Source: Azospirillaceae bacterium
GTDB taxonomy: Bacteria; Pseudomonadota; Alphaproteobacteria; Azospirillales; Azospirillaceae
Direction: 5' to 3'
Assembly (NCBI GenBank): GCA_031291675.1
Contig: JARLIO010000080.1
Span: 44,735 to 108,734, forward strand
DNA: 64,000 nucleotides
The position numbers and the translations under genes were made by a program. Below the pieces are notes generated by a model that saw only the letters and a program-made list of their open reading frames with translations, had not been told where the DNA came from and made no database searches. Of the stretch, positions 7,976 to 16,859 are shown one piece after another (the stretch's first letter is position 1; every line of letters starts with the position of its first letter).

Positions 7976-8299
7976 CCTATCCATCCTGGTCGCCAAGGTT
8001 GATGCGGCATCGCTAAGCGGAACCGCTGCGGCGGCTCGCGGCGCCTCCGATCCGCGAACACCGGAGAGAGCCCGGCCTTGGTCAATGTCGCGACTGACAA
8101 CACTGCCACCAGAAACAGGGCACGAAACTTGTTCAAGTTCGCCCCAGAATGCCCCATTCCGGCTCAACAGAGGACACTACCCTTAGCATAAATCACGATG
8201 GCTTCTGTGATCTGTTTGTGAGGCCGGCGCTGCCACATCGCGACATTCCGGCCCCTCGCCGGCCCCCGCGCCGGCTCCTGCGATTGTCGGCCCGACCGC
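7976..8299. other. Intergenic region upstream of protease copy 2
   Basis: The region separates the protease copy 2 start from the 3' end of the YSC84-type gene. The protease frame stays open through part of it (to 8167), but the encoded stretch is charged and precedes the signal peptide, so I read it as untranslated leader. I see no other gene or clear motif. Confidence 0.4.
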
Positions 8300-9004
8300 T
8301 CATCCGGGAAGCCCAGCGAGCAGGGTCAGGGCCTGACGCAAGCCATCTGCGCCGTGTTCCCGCACCCGGTGCTGACGCAGAATGTCGGCCACCGATACCG
8401 GGTGTTCGTAGTACCCCAGATTGTAGCTGTCCCGCGGCTTGATGATGCTGCCCTCGAGCGTCGGACCGACATCGGCACCATGGCCCGAGGCCCAGACGAC
8501 AATATCGGGGCTCGACGCTGCATCGGGGCTCGACGCTGCGATCTCGCCGGCGGGACCCAGCATCGCGATCGCCAGACCGGATTGAGCAGCGACGCGCAGC
8601 TCGTTGGCCAACAGGGCATCCAGCGCCTTGTCGCTGAGGACAAACAGCACCAGGGCGGCCTGAGCGAGATCGGTTTTCAGGCCAAACGACACCGAGCCCA
8701 GGGTGTAGAACGCCGGCGCACCCCACAGGCTCGACCGGGCCCTCGTCAACACCACCGCGTCACCGCCCTCGCCCCCGGCGAAGAACCCGCCCTTGACCAG
8801 GTGAGGCACGATCATCACGGCCTTGGCCTGCTTCAGCAACAGCAGCGATGCCGGGCCCACGGCCTTGTCCTGGTGCAGCGCCTCGATGGTCGCCACCGCC
8901 TGATCGACCACCTGCTGCTGTTCTGCCGCCGCCCAGGCCCCCCGTGCGACACCGAGCATCGCCACGACGATGCCGAGCATCCCGAGCATTCTTCCGAGCG
9001 CCAT
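8300..9004 (-). CDS. Secreted YSC84/SylF-domain lipid-binding-type protein, copy 1
   Basis: The 234-aa product has a signal peptide (MLGMLGIVVAMLGVARGAWA) and one YSC84/SylF (DUF500) domain. Conserved family elements are visible: KQAKAVMIVPHLVKGGFF, GGEGGDAVVL, FYTLGSVSFGLK, and DIVVWASG near the end. In other organisms this domain binds phosphoinositides or actin. In bacteria it occurs in small exported proteins whose role is undetermined. The start at 9004 has GGAGG at seven bases. A second copy lies at 22988-23677. This copy has an 18-base tandem duplication (8504-8539) that lengthens a loop. Confidence 0.85.
   Translation of the reverse strand: MALGRMLGMLGIVVAMLGVARGAWAAAEQQQVVDQAVATIEALHQDKAVGPASLLLLKQAKAVMIVPHLVKGGFFAGGEGGDAVVLTRARSSLWGAPAFYTLGSVSFGLKTDLAQAALVLFVLSDKALDALLANELRVAAQSGLAIAMLGPAGEIAASSPDAASSPDIVVWASGHGADVGPTLEGSIIKPRDSYNLGYYEHPVSVADILRQHRVREHGADGLRQALTLLAGLPG
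8504..8539. repeat. Two perfect 18-base tandem units inside the YSC84-type gene
   Basis: The unit ATCGGGGCTCGACGCTGC occurs twice in a row without mismatch. In the minus-strand gene this repeats the peptide SSPDAA in the loop before DIVVWASG. The paralogue at 22988-23677 has a single unrelated segment there, so the duplication is specific to this copy. Confidence 0.9.
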
Positions 9005-9126
9005 TCCCATTCCTCCACACGCGTTCGCGCCACCGGGACCCGACGCATCCGACCCTTGACCGTTCGAGCCTTCTCCGGCCCGGGAGCCATCCCGTTGGCC
9101 GCAGAAAATGTGGCAAAAATAATGAC

Positions 9127-9342
9127 TCAGGGCCATAGCGGGCCGGCCAGGTTGCGGATCAGATCGACGCACCACCAGAACACCCAGCCGATGACTTTGC
9201 CCGTGACAAACCACAGGGCATCGCCGCCCAGACCGGTCGCAACGACCGTGACGGCAAGCACGACCGTCGCGGCAGCAACCGCCACCGGCAGCACCCGCCG
9301 TCCGGCGCCCCGCGGATGGCCGGCTTTCTCCGCACCCGTCAT
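9127..9342 (-). CDS. Small membrane protein (71 aa), unknown
   Basis: The product begins MTGAEKAGHPRGAGRR and then has two hydrophobic stretches (LPVAVAAATVVLAVTVVATG and WFVTGKVIGWVFWWCVDLI), so it is probably an inner-membrane protein. The ATG at 9342 lies 11 bases downstream of the stop of the TPR gene with an AAAGG in between, suggesting cotranscription. No family is recognised. A start further upstream (9381) would overlap the TPR gene and is less likely. Confidence 0.5.
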   Translation of the reverse strand: MTGAEKAGHPRGAGRRVLPVAVAAATVVLAVTVVATGLGGDALWFVTGKVIGWVFWWCVDLIRNLAGPLWP

Positions 9343-9352
9343 CACCAGCCTT

Positions 9353-11068
9353 TCACGATTGCGATACCGGCGCCGCGCCATGCCGATCGACAAATTGCGC
9401 CAAGGCACCGCTGACCTGCTCGACGACCGTCCACCAATCATCGAGCTGAACCTGTCGGAACAATCGGGCACTGGGATACCACGGTGAATCATCGCGATCC
9501 TGCATCCAGCGCCAGCAGGCGTCATGGCGGATCAGGATCCACACCGGCTTGCCCATCGCGCCGACCAGATGCGCGACCGCGGTATCGATCGTGATCACGA
9601 GATCGAGCCCGGCGACCAGCGCCGCGGTGTCGGCAAAATCGTCGATCTCATCCATCCAGTCGTGCAGCGCGATCCCGGCGGGCATCGTCCCGATCTGCGC
9701 CGGAATTTCCGGGGTGACCCCCGCAACCGCGATCTTTTTCTGCAGGCTGACAAAGCTGACACCGCCGACCCGGGCCAACCCGGCCAGTTGAGCTGCCGGA
9801 ATGCTGCGGCGCAGATCCGGCAGCACCGAACCCCGGTCGGACGGCAAAGGATCACCGGACCACACCAGACCGACCTTGACACCGGGCAACGCCGCGACGC
9901 GCGCCCGCCACGCGGCGACGGCCGCCGCGGGCGGCGCCAGATAGGGGACCGTTGCCGGGATCGCCGCAAGCCCGGTCCGCAGCAACCGGGGCACGCTCAT
10001 CAGCGCCAGATGGCAGTCGAAGGGTGGCAGCGGCGCTTCCATCGCAACGACATCGGCAACGCCGGCAACAGGACACAGCAGCCGAACCAGCGGCTGGCGC
10101 ACCCGCAGGATGACCCGGGCGCCCCGTGCCGCCAGCACCGGCGCGAACCGCGCGAATTGCAGGGTGTCACCGAACCCCTGCTCACCATAGAGCAGGATCG
10201 TCCGCCCGCTCAGCGGCTCGCCCGCCCATTCCGGCTGCGGGAAACGAACCACAAGGTCGTGAAAGCGCTCCGTCTTCCAGCGCCATTCATAATCGTCCCA
10301 GCCTTCGACCAGGCGCCCGCGATGCAACAGCGCCATCGCGCGATTGACATGGATCCGTGGATCCGCGGGGGCATGGAGCAACGCCCGGTCATAGGTCGCG
10401 ATGGCGTCGTCGAGCCGCCCCTGCGCCTGCAAGACGCTGCCGAGATTGTTGAGCGCATTGGCATCGTCGGGGGTCACGCGCAATGTCCGGCCAAAGGCGC
10501 GGACTGCGGCGGCGGTATCGCCGCAGGCATACAGCACACTGCCGAGATTGTAGAAGGCACCGGCATGGTCAGGCTTGCGGCACACGGCCTGGCGATAGGC
10601 GGCGATGGCCGCGTCAAAGGCGCCGCAGCGCGCCGTCACAACCCCGAGATTGTTGAACAGGTCGGGCGTATCCAGGCCCAGACGCCGCGCCCGGTGATAG
10701 GCGGCCCGCGCCGGCGCCGCCAAACCCGTGCGCAGTCCGTTGCCGAGATTGAAATAGGCCTCGGCAAAATCGGGACGCAAGGCAAGGGCCTGACGGCAGA
10801 CGGTCACGGAATCGTCGAAACAGCCAAGATCGAACAGCAGCATGCCGAGCATATTGTAGAGTTCGGCCACCTGCGGTACCGCGGCAATCACCTGGACGTA
10901 GGCCTGAGCCGCACCCCTGGCATCCCCGGCCGCGTAGCAGGCCTCGGCCTGTGCCAGCAGGCCCGGAACTTCGCCGAGGGGCGGCGGCACCGGGCGGGCC
11001 AACGACGGGGTCAGCCGCGAAACGACACGAGGCTGGCTGCTGTCGGGAACGGTGCTGCGGCCCGTCAT
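9353..11068 (-). CDS. TPR-repeat protein with C-terminal glycosyltransferase-like domain
   Basis: The 571-aa protein has about seven tetratricopeptide repeats in its first half (YNMLGMLLFDLG, AYFNLGNGLR, LFNNLGVV, FYNLGSVLYACGDTAAA, ALNNLGSVLQAQGRLDDAI). The second half resembles the C-terminal domain of bacterial TPR proteins related to GT9/GT41-type glycosyltransferases (ILLYGEQGFGDTLQFARF, KVGLVWSGDP, DLVITIDTAVAHLVGAMGKPVWILI). Such proteins are thought to act in protein or polysaccharide glycosylation; donor and acceptor are unknown. The ATG at 11068 has GGAG five bases upstream. A conserved tail (RHDACWRWMQDRDDSPWYPS) fits the same family. Confidence 0.82.
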   Translation of the reverse strand: MTGRSTVPDSSQPRVVSRLTPSLARPVPPPLGEVPGLLAQAEACYAAGDARGAAQAYVQVIAAVPQVAELYNMLGMLLFDLGCFDDSVTVCRQALALRPDFAEAYFNLGNGLRTGLAAPARAAYHRARRLGLDTPDLFNNLGVVTARCGAFDAAIAAYRQAVCRKPDHAGAFYNLGSVLYACGDTAAAVRAFGRTLRVTPDDANALNNLGSVLQAQGRLDDAIATYDRALLHAPADPRIHVNRAMALLHRGRLVEGWDDYEWRWKTERFHDLVVRFPQPEWAGEPLSGRTILLYGEQGFGDTLQFARFAPVLAARGARVILRVRQPLVRLLCPVAGVADVVAMEAPLPPFDCHLALMSVPRLLRTGLAAIPATVPYLAPPAAAVAAWRARVAALPGVKVGLVWSGDPLPSDRGSVLPDLRRSIPAAQLAGLARVGGVSFVSLQKKIAVAGVTPEIPAQIGTMPAGIALHDWMDEIDDFADTAALVAGLDLVITIDTAVAHLVGAMGKPVWILIRHDACWRWMQDRDDSPWYPSARLFRQVQLDDWWTVVEQVSGALAQFVDRHGAAPVSQS

Positions 11069-11296
11069 CACGTCTCCATCAAGCGCCGACAAGGGATCAA
11101 CGGCAAGACCAGAGGGCAACGACACCCGGGGCCCCGTCAAGACCCGATTGCGGCGCAACAGCCATCCCGATCGCGACGGAACGCCCCGGCCCGGAACGAT
11201 GCCCGAGCCACGGCGTCGGGGTTGCCTTTTGGCACCAGGTCGAACGGCACTGACCGCCCCGACCCTGGCAAAGCGTTGCAGAACGCTGGTTCGGGC
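11069..11296. promoter_or_regulatory. Divergent intergenic region between TPR and EamA genes
   Basis: The TPR gene (minus) and the EamA transporter gene (plus) diverge from here, so promoters for both should lie within. I do not see a convincing -35/-10 pair or a palindrome. Confidence 0.3.
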
Positions 11297-12475
11297 ATGA
11301 TCTGTCAGTCACCGCCTGTTTCACCGACCACCCCGGCTTTCGCCCCCCCCCCGGCATTCGATCGATACCGACCCAACCGCACCCTTGACGGAACCCTACG
11401 CGTGAACCCACCCTCTCCAGAGGCGGCCGGCCCGCAACGCCCCGCGCGCCCCGAACCGTCGAACCGATCCGACCGGCCGCGTCCCGCCACCGGCGGAGGA
11501 GCTTTGGGCTGGATTTGGGCCCGGCCCGTCTGGCTGCTGTGGTTGCCGCCGCTGGTATGGTCGAGCAATATCGTCCTGTCGCGGGCCTACAGCCACGCCT
11601 TTCCCCCGATCGCGCTGACCTGCAGCCGCTGGCTGGTCGCGTTTCTGGTGCTGCTGCCTCTGGTCTGGAGCCGGGCGATCCGGCAACTGCCGGTGCTGCG
11701 CGCCCATTGGCTGCTGATCCTGCTGTGTGGCATCCTGGGCATCGCCGGCTACAGCATTCTGGGTTATATGGCCGCCGCAACGACGACCGCGGCGAATATC
11801 GCCTTCATCAATTCGACCCTGCCGCTGATGGTCCCCCTGATGGCCACGGTCGTCAGTCGCGAACCGCTGAGCGCCCGGACCGTGTTCGGGGCGGTGATCT
11901 CTTTTGCCGGCGTGGCCTGGCTGGTGTTGCGCGGCGATCCGCGCTCGGCCGCCGACCTGTCGTTTCGCGGTGGCGACTTTCAGATCCTGGCCGGGGTCGC
12001 GAACTACGCCCTCTACTCGGTGCTGATCCGCCGCAAACCGCCGGAACTCGATCTGTTCGTCTTCCTGCTGGCAACAATTGCCGCCGGCGAGATCGTGCTG
12101 CTGCCCTTCTGGATCCACGAAGCCCTCACCGACCGCACACTGCCCCTGGATCCACTGTCGATTGGCATCGTCATCTATCTGGGGCTGATCATCTGTCTGC
12201 TGGGCGGCGTGGTTTGGAATCGCTGCATTGTCGTCCTTGGGGCGACCGTCACCGGGGCCTCCTATCACCTGCTGGCCGTGTTCACCGCCCTGCTGGCCGC
12301 GATCTGCCTGGGCGAACGATTGGAACAATACCACGTCGCCGGTTTTGCCCTGATTCTCACCGGTGTGGCTCTGGCGACAGCGCGACGGCGCCACCCCCGA
12401 CCCGACCGGGCCCCAGGCCGCAACATTACGCCGCACAACGGCGCACCGCAGCTCCGGGCCACAGCCGGGGAGTGA
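11297..12475 (+). CDS. EamA/DMT family transporter
   Basis: The protein has ten predicted membrane segments in two EamA halves (first half from about PVWLLWLPPLVWSSNIVLS to FGAVISFAGVAWLVLRG, second from FQILAGVANYALYSVLI to FALILTGVALATA). This is the drug/metabolite transporter superfamily, usually exporters of metabolites or amino acids. The substrate is not deducible. The start is uncertain: the ATG at 11297 gives 392 aa with a Pro-rich N-terminus of about 70 residues that the family lacks, and an in-frame GTG at 11402 with GGAA upstream would give 357 aa. It is followed after 70 bases by the Old Yellow Enzyme gene. Confidence 0.85.
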   Translation: MICQSPPVSPTTPAFAPPPAFDRYRPNRTLDGTLRVNPPSPEAAGPQRPARPEPSNRSDRPRPATGGGALGWIWARPVWLLWLPPLVWSSNIVLSRAYSHAFPPIALTCSRWLVAFLVLLPLVWSRAIRQLPVLRAHWLLILLCGILGIAGYSILGYMAAATTTAANIAFINSTLPLMVPLMATVVSREPLSARTVFGAVISFAGVAWLVLRGDPRSAADLSFRGGDFQILAGVANYALYSVLIRRKPPELDLFVFLLATIAAGEIVLLPFWIHEALTDRTLPLDPLSIGIVIYLGLIICLLGGVVWNRCIVVLGATVTGASYHLLAVFTALLAAICLGERLEQYHVAGFALILTGVALATARRRHPRPDRAPGRNITPHNGAPQLRATAGE

Positions 12476-12476
12476 A

Positions 12477-12505
12477 ATATCGCGATTTTACGATTTATGA
12501 TATCG
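12477..12505 (+). promoter_or_regulatory. Candidate promoter/operator of the flavin oxidoreductase-ArsR unit
   Basis: The AT-rich segment contains inverted ATATC and GATAT ends with two CGATTT direct repeats between them, and a TATGAT hexamer that could be a -10 element. It lies about 40 bases upstream of the oxidoreductase ATG. A regulator of ArsR type is encoded next in the unit, so this may be its operator (inference). Confidence 0.4.
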
Positions 12506-12546
12506 TCCGTTCTCAACCCCTTCGCTTTGAACAGGACAATCCGGCC

Positions 12547-13677
12547 ATGACCACCGTTGCAGATCCTTCCGTCAGCGCCTTGTTCCAGCCCTTTGCCTTT
12601 GGACACCAGACCCTGGCCAATCGCATCGTCATGGCGCCAATGACCCGACAGCAGTCGCCGGGCGCGATCCCCGGCGCCAATGTCGCCGCCTATTACCGTA
12701 GCCGTGCCGCCGGCGGCGTCGGCCTGATCATCACCGAAGGCACCACGATCAACCATCCCGGCGCCAATGGCTATGCCAACGTCCCGGCGTTTCATGGCGC
12801 GGCGGCTCTGGCCGGTTGGCAGTGCGTCGTCGACGAGGTTCACGCCGCAGGCGGCCGAATCATTCCGCAACTGTGGCATGTCGGCCCGGTGCGCCGCCCG
12901 GGCATGGAACCCGATCCGGCGGTCCCCGGCTATGGCCCGATGACGATCGAGGACAAGGGGACCGTGGTCGTCAAGGCGATGACCGAGACTGACATTGCCG
13001 ATGTCGTTGCCGCCTTTGCCCAGGCCGCCCGCGACGCCGAACGGATCGGTTTCGATGGTGTCGAATTGCATGGCGCCCACGCTTATCTTCTCGATTCCTT
13101 CCTCTGGGACGGCAGCAACCAGCGTACCGATGGCTATGGTGGCTCGATCGCCAACCGGACGCGGATCGCGCTTGAAGTCGTCCGCGCCGTTCGCGCCGCC
13201 GTCAGCAGCGATTTCCCGATCGTGTTCCGCTTCTCGCAATGGAAGATGAGCGATTACGCCGCCAAGATCGGCAACACCCCCGACGAGCTGGCGCAAATCC
13301 TCGTGCCCCTGGCCGAAGCCGGTGTCGACATTTTCCATGCCAGCACGCGCCGCTTCTGGGTCCCGGCGTTCGAGAACAGCCCGGACACCCTCGCGGCCTG
13401 GACGCGGCGTCTGACGGGAAAGCCGGTCATCGCGGTTGGCAGTGTCGGCTTGGACCGCGAGATGTCATCGGCGGTGTTTACCGGAACCGAAAAACTGATC
13501 GCCAGCGCCACCGGCATCGCGGCGATGGTGGAAAAGCTTGAGCAGGGTGACTTCGATCTGGTGGCCGTCGGCCGGGCTTTGCTGGCGGAACCACAATGGG
13601 CCAACAAGGTCCAGGAAGGCCGGCAGGCAGAAATTCACGATTTCACCCGCGACGCGTTGACGTCCTTGGTGGCCTGA
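12547..13677 (+). CDS. Old Yellow Enzyme-type NADH:flavin oxidoreductase
   Basis: The 376-aa protein is a FMN-binding TIM-barrel ene-reductase that would reduce activated C=C bonds of enones or nitro compounds with NAD(P)H. Signatures include NRIVMAPMTRQQSP near the start, IIPQLWHVGPV, the HGAHAYLLDSFLW segment, and the phosphate-binding GSVGLDRE and AVGRALLAEP loops. The ATG at 12547 is the first in frame after the AT-rich promoter candidate. The ArsR-type regulator gene 92 bases downstream on the same strand suggests substrate- or stress-responsive control. Confidence 0.92.
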   Translation: MTTVADPSVSALFQPFAFGHQTLANRIVMAPMTRQQSPGAIPGANVAAYYRSRAAGGVGLIITEGTTINHPGANGYANVPAFHGAAALAGWQCVVDEVHAAGGRIIPQLWHVGPVRRPGMEPDPAVPGYGPMTIEDKGTVVVKAMTETDIADVVAAFAQAARDAERIGFDGVELHGAHAYLLDSFLWDGSNQRTDGYGGSIANRTRIALEVVRAVRAAVSSDFPIVFRFSQWKMSDYAAKIGNTPDELAQILVPLAEAGVDIFHASTRRFWVPAFENSPDTLAAWTRRLTGKPVIAVGSVGLDREMSSAVFTGTEKLIASATGIAAMVEKLEQGDFDLVAVGRALLAEPQWANKVQEGRQAEIHDFTRDALTSLVA

Positions 13678-13769
13678 GCCAATTTGGGTGCGGCGGGATT
13701 CAGACGACGGTCGAAGCGACCTGACCCGACCGCGACACAAACACAGGGTGATGGGTGCGGAGGGTGATC

Positions 13770-14069
13770 ATGGATATCGATGCGATCATCCGCGCGCTCG
13801 CAAATCCGGTCCGGCGCGATATTCTGGTCTGGCTGAAGCAGCCGGAACAGAATTTCGCGCCTCAGGACTCCCAGCCGCTGTCCGAGGGCGTCTGTGTCAG
13901 CCGGATTTTCGAAAAAGCGGCGCTGTCCCAATCGACCGTTTCGGCGTATCTCGCGATTCTGCAACGGGCCGGTCTTGTGACGTCAAAACGGGCCGGCCAA
14001 TGGACCTACTATCGGCGCAATGAAGCCATGATCCAGGCGTTTCTGGCGGCGCTCGGGCAGACGATCTGA
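13770..14069 (+). CDS. ArsR-type winged-helix transcriptional regulator
   Basis: The 99-aa protein has a winged helix: LANPVRRDILVWL, ALSQSTVSAYLAILQRAGLVTSKRAGQWTYYRRN. The recognition helix is SQSTVSAYLAILQ. It has an insertion (QNFAPQDSQPLSEGVCVS) before the DNA-binding helices, with one Cys but no metal-binding CxC pair, so it is probably not a metal sensor of the classic type. The ATG at 13770 has GGAGG at seven bases. It likely represses the flavin oxidoreductase gene upstream; members of this subgroup often accompany such enzymes. Confidence 0.85.
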   Translation: MDIDAIIRALANPVRRDILVWLKQPEQNFAPQDSQPLSEGVCVSRIFEKAALSQSTVSAYLAILQRAGLVTSKRAGQWTYYRRNEAMIQAFLAALGQTI

Positions 14070-14165
14070 CGCACCGCCAAAGCCCCCCTGGCGGCGTCAC
14101 GCCGATGACGACCACCAAATCCCTCGGCCACAGGATGAGGCCGCGACAAAAAAGGCAAACACCAA

Positions 14166-15191
14166 GTGACTTACCTTGCCGACAACAACCGGTACCACAA
14201 CGCGCAATTCCGCCGCTGTGGCCGCAGCGGCCTCGATCTCCCGGCGATTTCCCTGGGCCTGTGGCAGAATTTCGGGGGGACCGACATTTTCGAAACCGGT
14301 CGCGCCATACTGCGCCGCGCCTTCGACCGTGGCGTCAGCCATTTCGATCTGGCCAATAATTACGGCCCGCCGCCGGGATCCGCCGAGGCGAATTTCGGCC
14401 GGATCCTGGCCACGGATTTCAAGGCCTATCGTGACGAGATGGTGATCTCGACCAAGGCCGGCTATCTGATGTGGCCAGGCCCTTACGGTCAGTGGGGTTC
14501 GCGTAAATATCTGCTGTCCAGCCTGGACCAGAGCCTGCAGCGAATGGGACTCGACTATGTCGACATCTTCTATTCGCACCGCTTCGATCCGGACACCCCG
14601 TTGGAGGAAACCATGGGGGCGCTGCATTCGGCGGTGACCCAGGGCAAGGCCCTTTATGCCGGGATCTCATCCTATTCCCCACAGAAAACCCGCGAAGCCG
14701 TCGCGATCCTGAAGGCGCTGGGGACACCCTGCCTGATCCATCAGCCGTCCTATTCAATGCTCAACCGCTGGATCGAGGATGGGCTGCTCGCCACCCTCGA
14801 GGAACTGGGCATCGGCTGTATCGCCTTCTCCGCCCTGGCCCAGGGCATGCTGACCGACCGCTACCTCGACGGCATCCCGGCCGGGTCACGGGCCAGCAAA
14901 GGCGGCTCGCTGAGACAAAGCCTGTTGACTGAGGCCAATCTCCAGCGAATTCGCGCCTTGAACGCGGTCGCGCAGCGCCGCGGCCAGACCCTGGCGCAAA
15001 TGGCCCTGACCTGGGTCCTCCGTGATCCACGCATCACCTCGGCCCTGATCGGCGCCCGAACCGTCGCGCAACTTGACGATTCGCTCGACGCGTTGCAGAG
15101 CGCGCCCCTGTCGTCCGAGGAATTGGCCGAGATCGATCAGCACGCATTGGACGGCGGTATCGACATTTGGCGCGCGTCTTCGGCGTCGTAA
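14166..15191 (+). CDS. Aldo/keto reductase, YghZ/L-glyceraldehyde 3-phosphate reductase type
   Basis: The 341-aa protein aligns end to end in memory with E. coli YghZ (Gpr), an NADPH-dependent reductase of L-glyceraldehyde 3-phosphate and methylglyoxal. It has FDLANNYGPPPGSAEENFG-like (here SAEANFG), STKAGYLMWPGPYG, GSRKYLLSSLDQSL, YVDIFYSHR, LIHQPSYSMLNRW and the final IDQHALDGG. The catalytic Tyr is in NNYGPPP and Lys in STKAG. The start is a GTG at 14166; no better ATG is available upstream of the conserved LADNNRYHNAQFR region. It follows the ArsR gene by 96 bases and may be read with it. Confidence 0.92.
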   Translation: MTYLADNNRYHNAQFRRCGRSGLDLPAISLGLWQNFGGTDIFETGRAILRRAFDRGVSHFDLANNYGPPPGSAEANFGRILATDFKAYRDEMVISTKAGYLMWPGPYGQWGSRKYLLSSLDQSLQRMGLDYVDIFYSHRFDPDTPLEETMGALHSAVTQGKALYAGISSYSPQKTREAVAILKALGTPCLIHQPSYSMLNRWIEDGLLATLEELGIGCIAFSALAQGMLTDRYLDGIPAGSRASKGGSLRQSLLTEANLQRIRALNAVAQRRGQTLAQMALTWVLRDPRITSALIGARTVAQLDDSLDALQSAPLSSEELAEIDQHALDGGIDIWRASSAS

Positions 15192-15432
15192 AAAAAACAC
15201 GTGGTCGGGTTGCCGGGGTGGAATATCCCGGCCCCCGCCGACGTTGTTATCATTGTGGTTGCTGGTTCGGGTCGTCGGCATCGGACGATGGCCGGGGTTG
15301 CATCGAACAATCCCGCCGCCAAAGTCTTAGTCCCAATGCCCTGTGCTGGAGCGCAGTGATCCTGGTATTATGGTTTGGCGGATCTTATCCGCGCGCCGAT
15401 TCCCGTCGGACGCAAACAAGGAGTTTTCGGTT

Positions 15433-15762
15433 ATGAAAAGCGGTTTGGCGGTCTGTGCGGTCACGGCGGCCCTGCTTGCGGCAGCACCTTTGTCATCGGC
15501 CCAGGCCGACGGCTGGCACCATCACGACGATATCGGCCTGGGGCTGCTGGGCGCGGTCGTCGCCGGAACCACGGCGGCGGTGCTGTCACCACTGGTGCCG
15601 CACCCGGTCTATGTGGCACAGCCACCGGTTTATTACGCGCCGCCACCGCCCGTCTATTACGCGCCGCCGGCGGCTTATTATCCGCCGCCGCCGCGGGTCT
15701 ATTATGCGCCACCACCGCGCGTCGTCTACTACCCGGGACCGGCCTATTATCAGGGCTATTGA
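15433..15762 (+). CDS. Small secreted Pro/Tyr-rich protein
   Basis: The 109-aa product has a signal peptide (LAVCAVTAALLAAAPLSSAQA) and a Gly-rich hydrophobic segment, then a C-terminal half made of VYYAPPP/VYYPPPP-type repeats. Such YxPPP proteins are common in alphaproteobacteria as presumed envelope proteins of unknown function. AAGGAG stands at ribosome-binding distance before the ATG. The gene is flanked by long untranslated stretches and appears monocistronic. Confidence 0.75.
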   Translation: MKSGLAVCAVTAALLAAAPLSSAQADGWHHHDDIGLGLLGAVVAGTTAAVLSPLVPHPVYVAQPPVYYAPPPPVYYAPPAAYYPPPPRVYYAPPPRVVYYPGPAYYQGY

Positions 15763-16269
15763 TCCACCGGGGGGGGGCGCCGGCCGGTTTCCGGCGGCGC
15801 CGGGTTCGCCTGAAACAAGGCGGATGGCACGCCCGTGATCGAAGATCGGCCTTTCGGGCCGGGGTGACGTTACGGGCGGCAGAAATGAACCGATAAGCGC
15901 CAGCGGGATCCTCGCCCTCGTCGCCCCACCCGATTGCAGCCACCGCTGGGCACCGTTTCCAGCACAGCAAACAGGGGCGCCCCGTCCCGAGGCCGATCCC
16001 CCGTAACACCCATAGGCGTTGGAAAACCGTCATGTTCGGACGCCACGCAGGCTTCGGCCCTTGCGCGCTGCGGTCCTCGACCTGACCCGTTCCTGTCGCA
16101 ACGATGATACGCCGGCCGCAGGGCCAGGAGATTGTTGCACCGCCCGATCCCCCGTGATCTTCTGGCCGTCAAGCTGCCTAGCGCGCCCATGCAGGACCCG
16201 TCCGTCACAGGACCGGTGACGGGGCCGGTCCGTCGACGCTCCCCCCGGTACCCGCGATCGGATCCCGCC
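15763..16269. other. Gene-free stretch between the Pro/Tyr-rich protein and SixA
   Basis: About 500 bases without a convincing gene. Just after the Pro/Tyr-rich gene a GC-rich inverted sequence (GGCGCCGG ... CGGCGCC, about 15776-15801) may end its transcript, without a U-run. Before the SixA gene a stem CCGTCAC/GTGACGG occurs near 16203-16224. Frames on the minus strand across this region have no ribosome-binding site or recognisable content. Confidence 0.4.
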
Positions 16270-16824
16270 GTGAAGACCCTGTTCCTGCTGCGCCACGCCA
16301 AATCGGACTGGAATGACCCGAATTGTGCCGATCGCGACCGCCCTCTGGCGCCCCGCGGCGTCAAGGCGGCCCATCGGATCAATCATTGGCTGCGCGACCA
16401 TTGCGCAGCGGATTTCCGCCGGCACAACCCCCTCATCCTGTGTTCGACCGCCCGTCGCGCCCGGGATACCGCTCGGCTGGCCCTGGCGGATCTCGACCTT
16501 GATCTGGTGATAAACTATGACCGGTCGCTCTATCTGGCCGGCGCCCAGGCCTTGATTGATCGGCTGCGCCACGTCCCCGACACCGTCACCACGGTGATGA
16601 TCATTGGTCACAATCCGGATCTGGCCGACCTGGTCGACCGCCTGCGCGGCGACGGCACGCCCGACGCCGTGACCGCGCATGCCGGCGCCTTCCCGACCGC
16701 GGCCCTGGCGATCCTCGAATTGCCCATCGAATCATGGGCCAACAGCGGCGATCAGGACGGCTTCCTACGCGCCTTCATCCTGCCCCGCCGGGAGGACCAC
16801 GCGGACAACAGCGCGGCATCGTGA
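16270..16824 (+). CDS. SixA-type histidine phosphatase
   Basis: The 184-aa protein starts (GTG) KTLFLLRHAKSDW with catalytic His9, and carries STARRARDTARLAL and VMIIGHNPDLADLV with the second catalytic His. This is the SixA subgroup of the histidine phosphatase superfamily; E. coli SixA removes phosphate from a histidine phosphotransfer protein. GTG at 16270 is chosen because family members start directly before the RHAKS motif; the upstream sequence is Pro/Arg-rich and unlike protein. The CYTH-CHAD gene starts 35 bases downstream, so the pair is probably cotranscribed. Confidence 0.88.
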   Translation: MKTLFLLRHAKSDWNDPNCADRDRPLAPRGVKAAHRINHWLRDHCAADFRRHNPLILCSTARRARDTARLALADLDLDLVINYDRSLYLAGAQALIDRLRHVPDTVTTVMIIGHNPDLADLVDRLRGDGTPDAVTAHAGAFPTAALAILELPIESWANSGDQDGFLRAFILPRREDHADNSAAS

Positions 16825-16859
16825 TCCGGCGCCGTCGGGCGCGCAATCATGACGCATTG

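Noticed and set aside
9524..11296. Very long open frame on the plus strand antisense to the TPR gene, continuous with the EamA frame
   Set aside because: It is Arg/Gln/His-rich with no domain signature, mirrors the codon phase of the TPR gene, and joins the EamA gene only because no stop occurs in this GC-rich DNA.
15610..15745. Short-period repeat with YYAPPP coding units, possible CRISPR or satellite
   Set aside because: The units lie in frame inside a signal-peptide-bearing gene and vary synonymously; there are no spacers.
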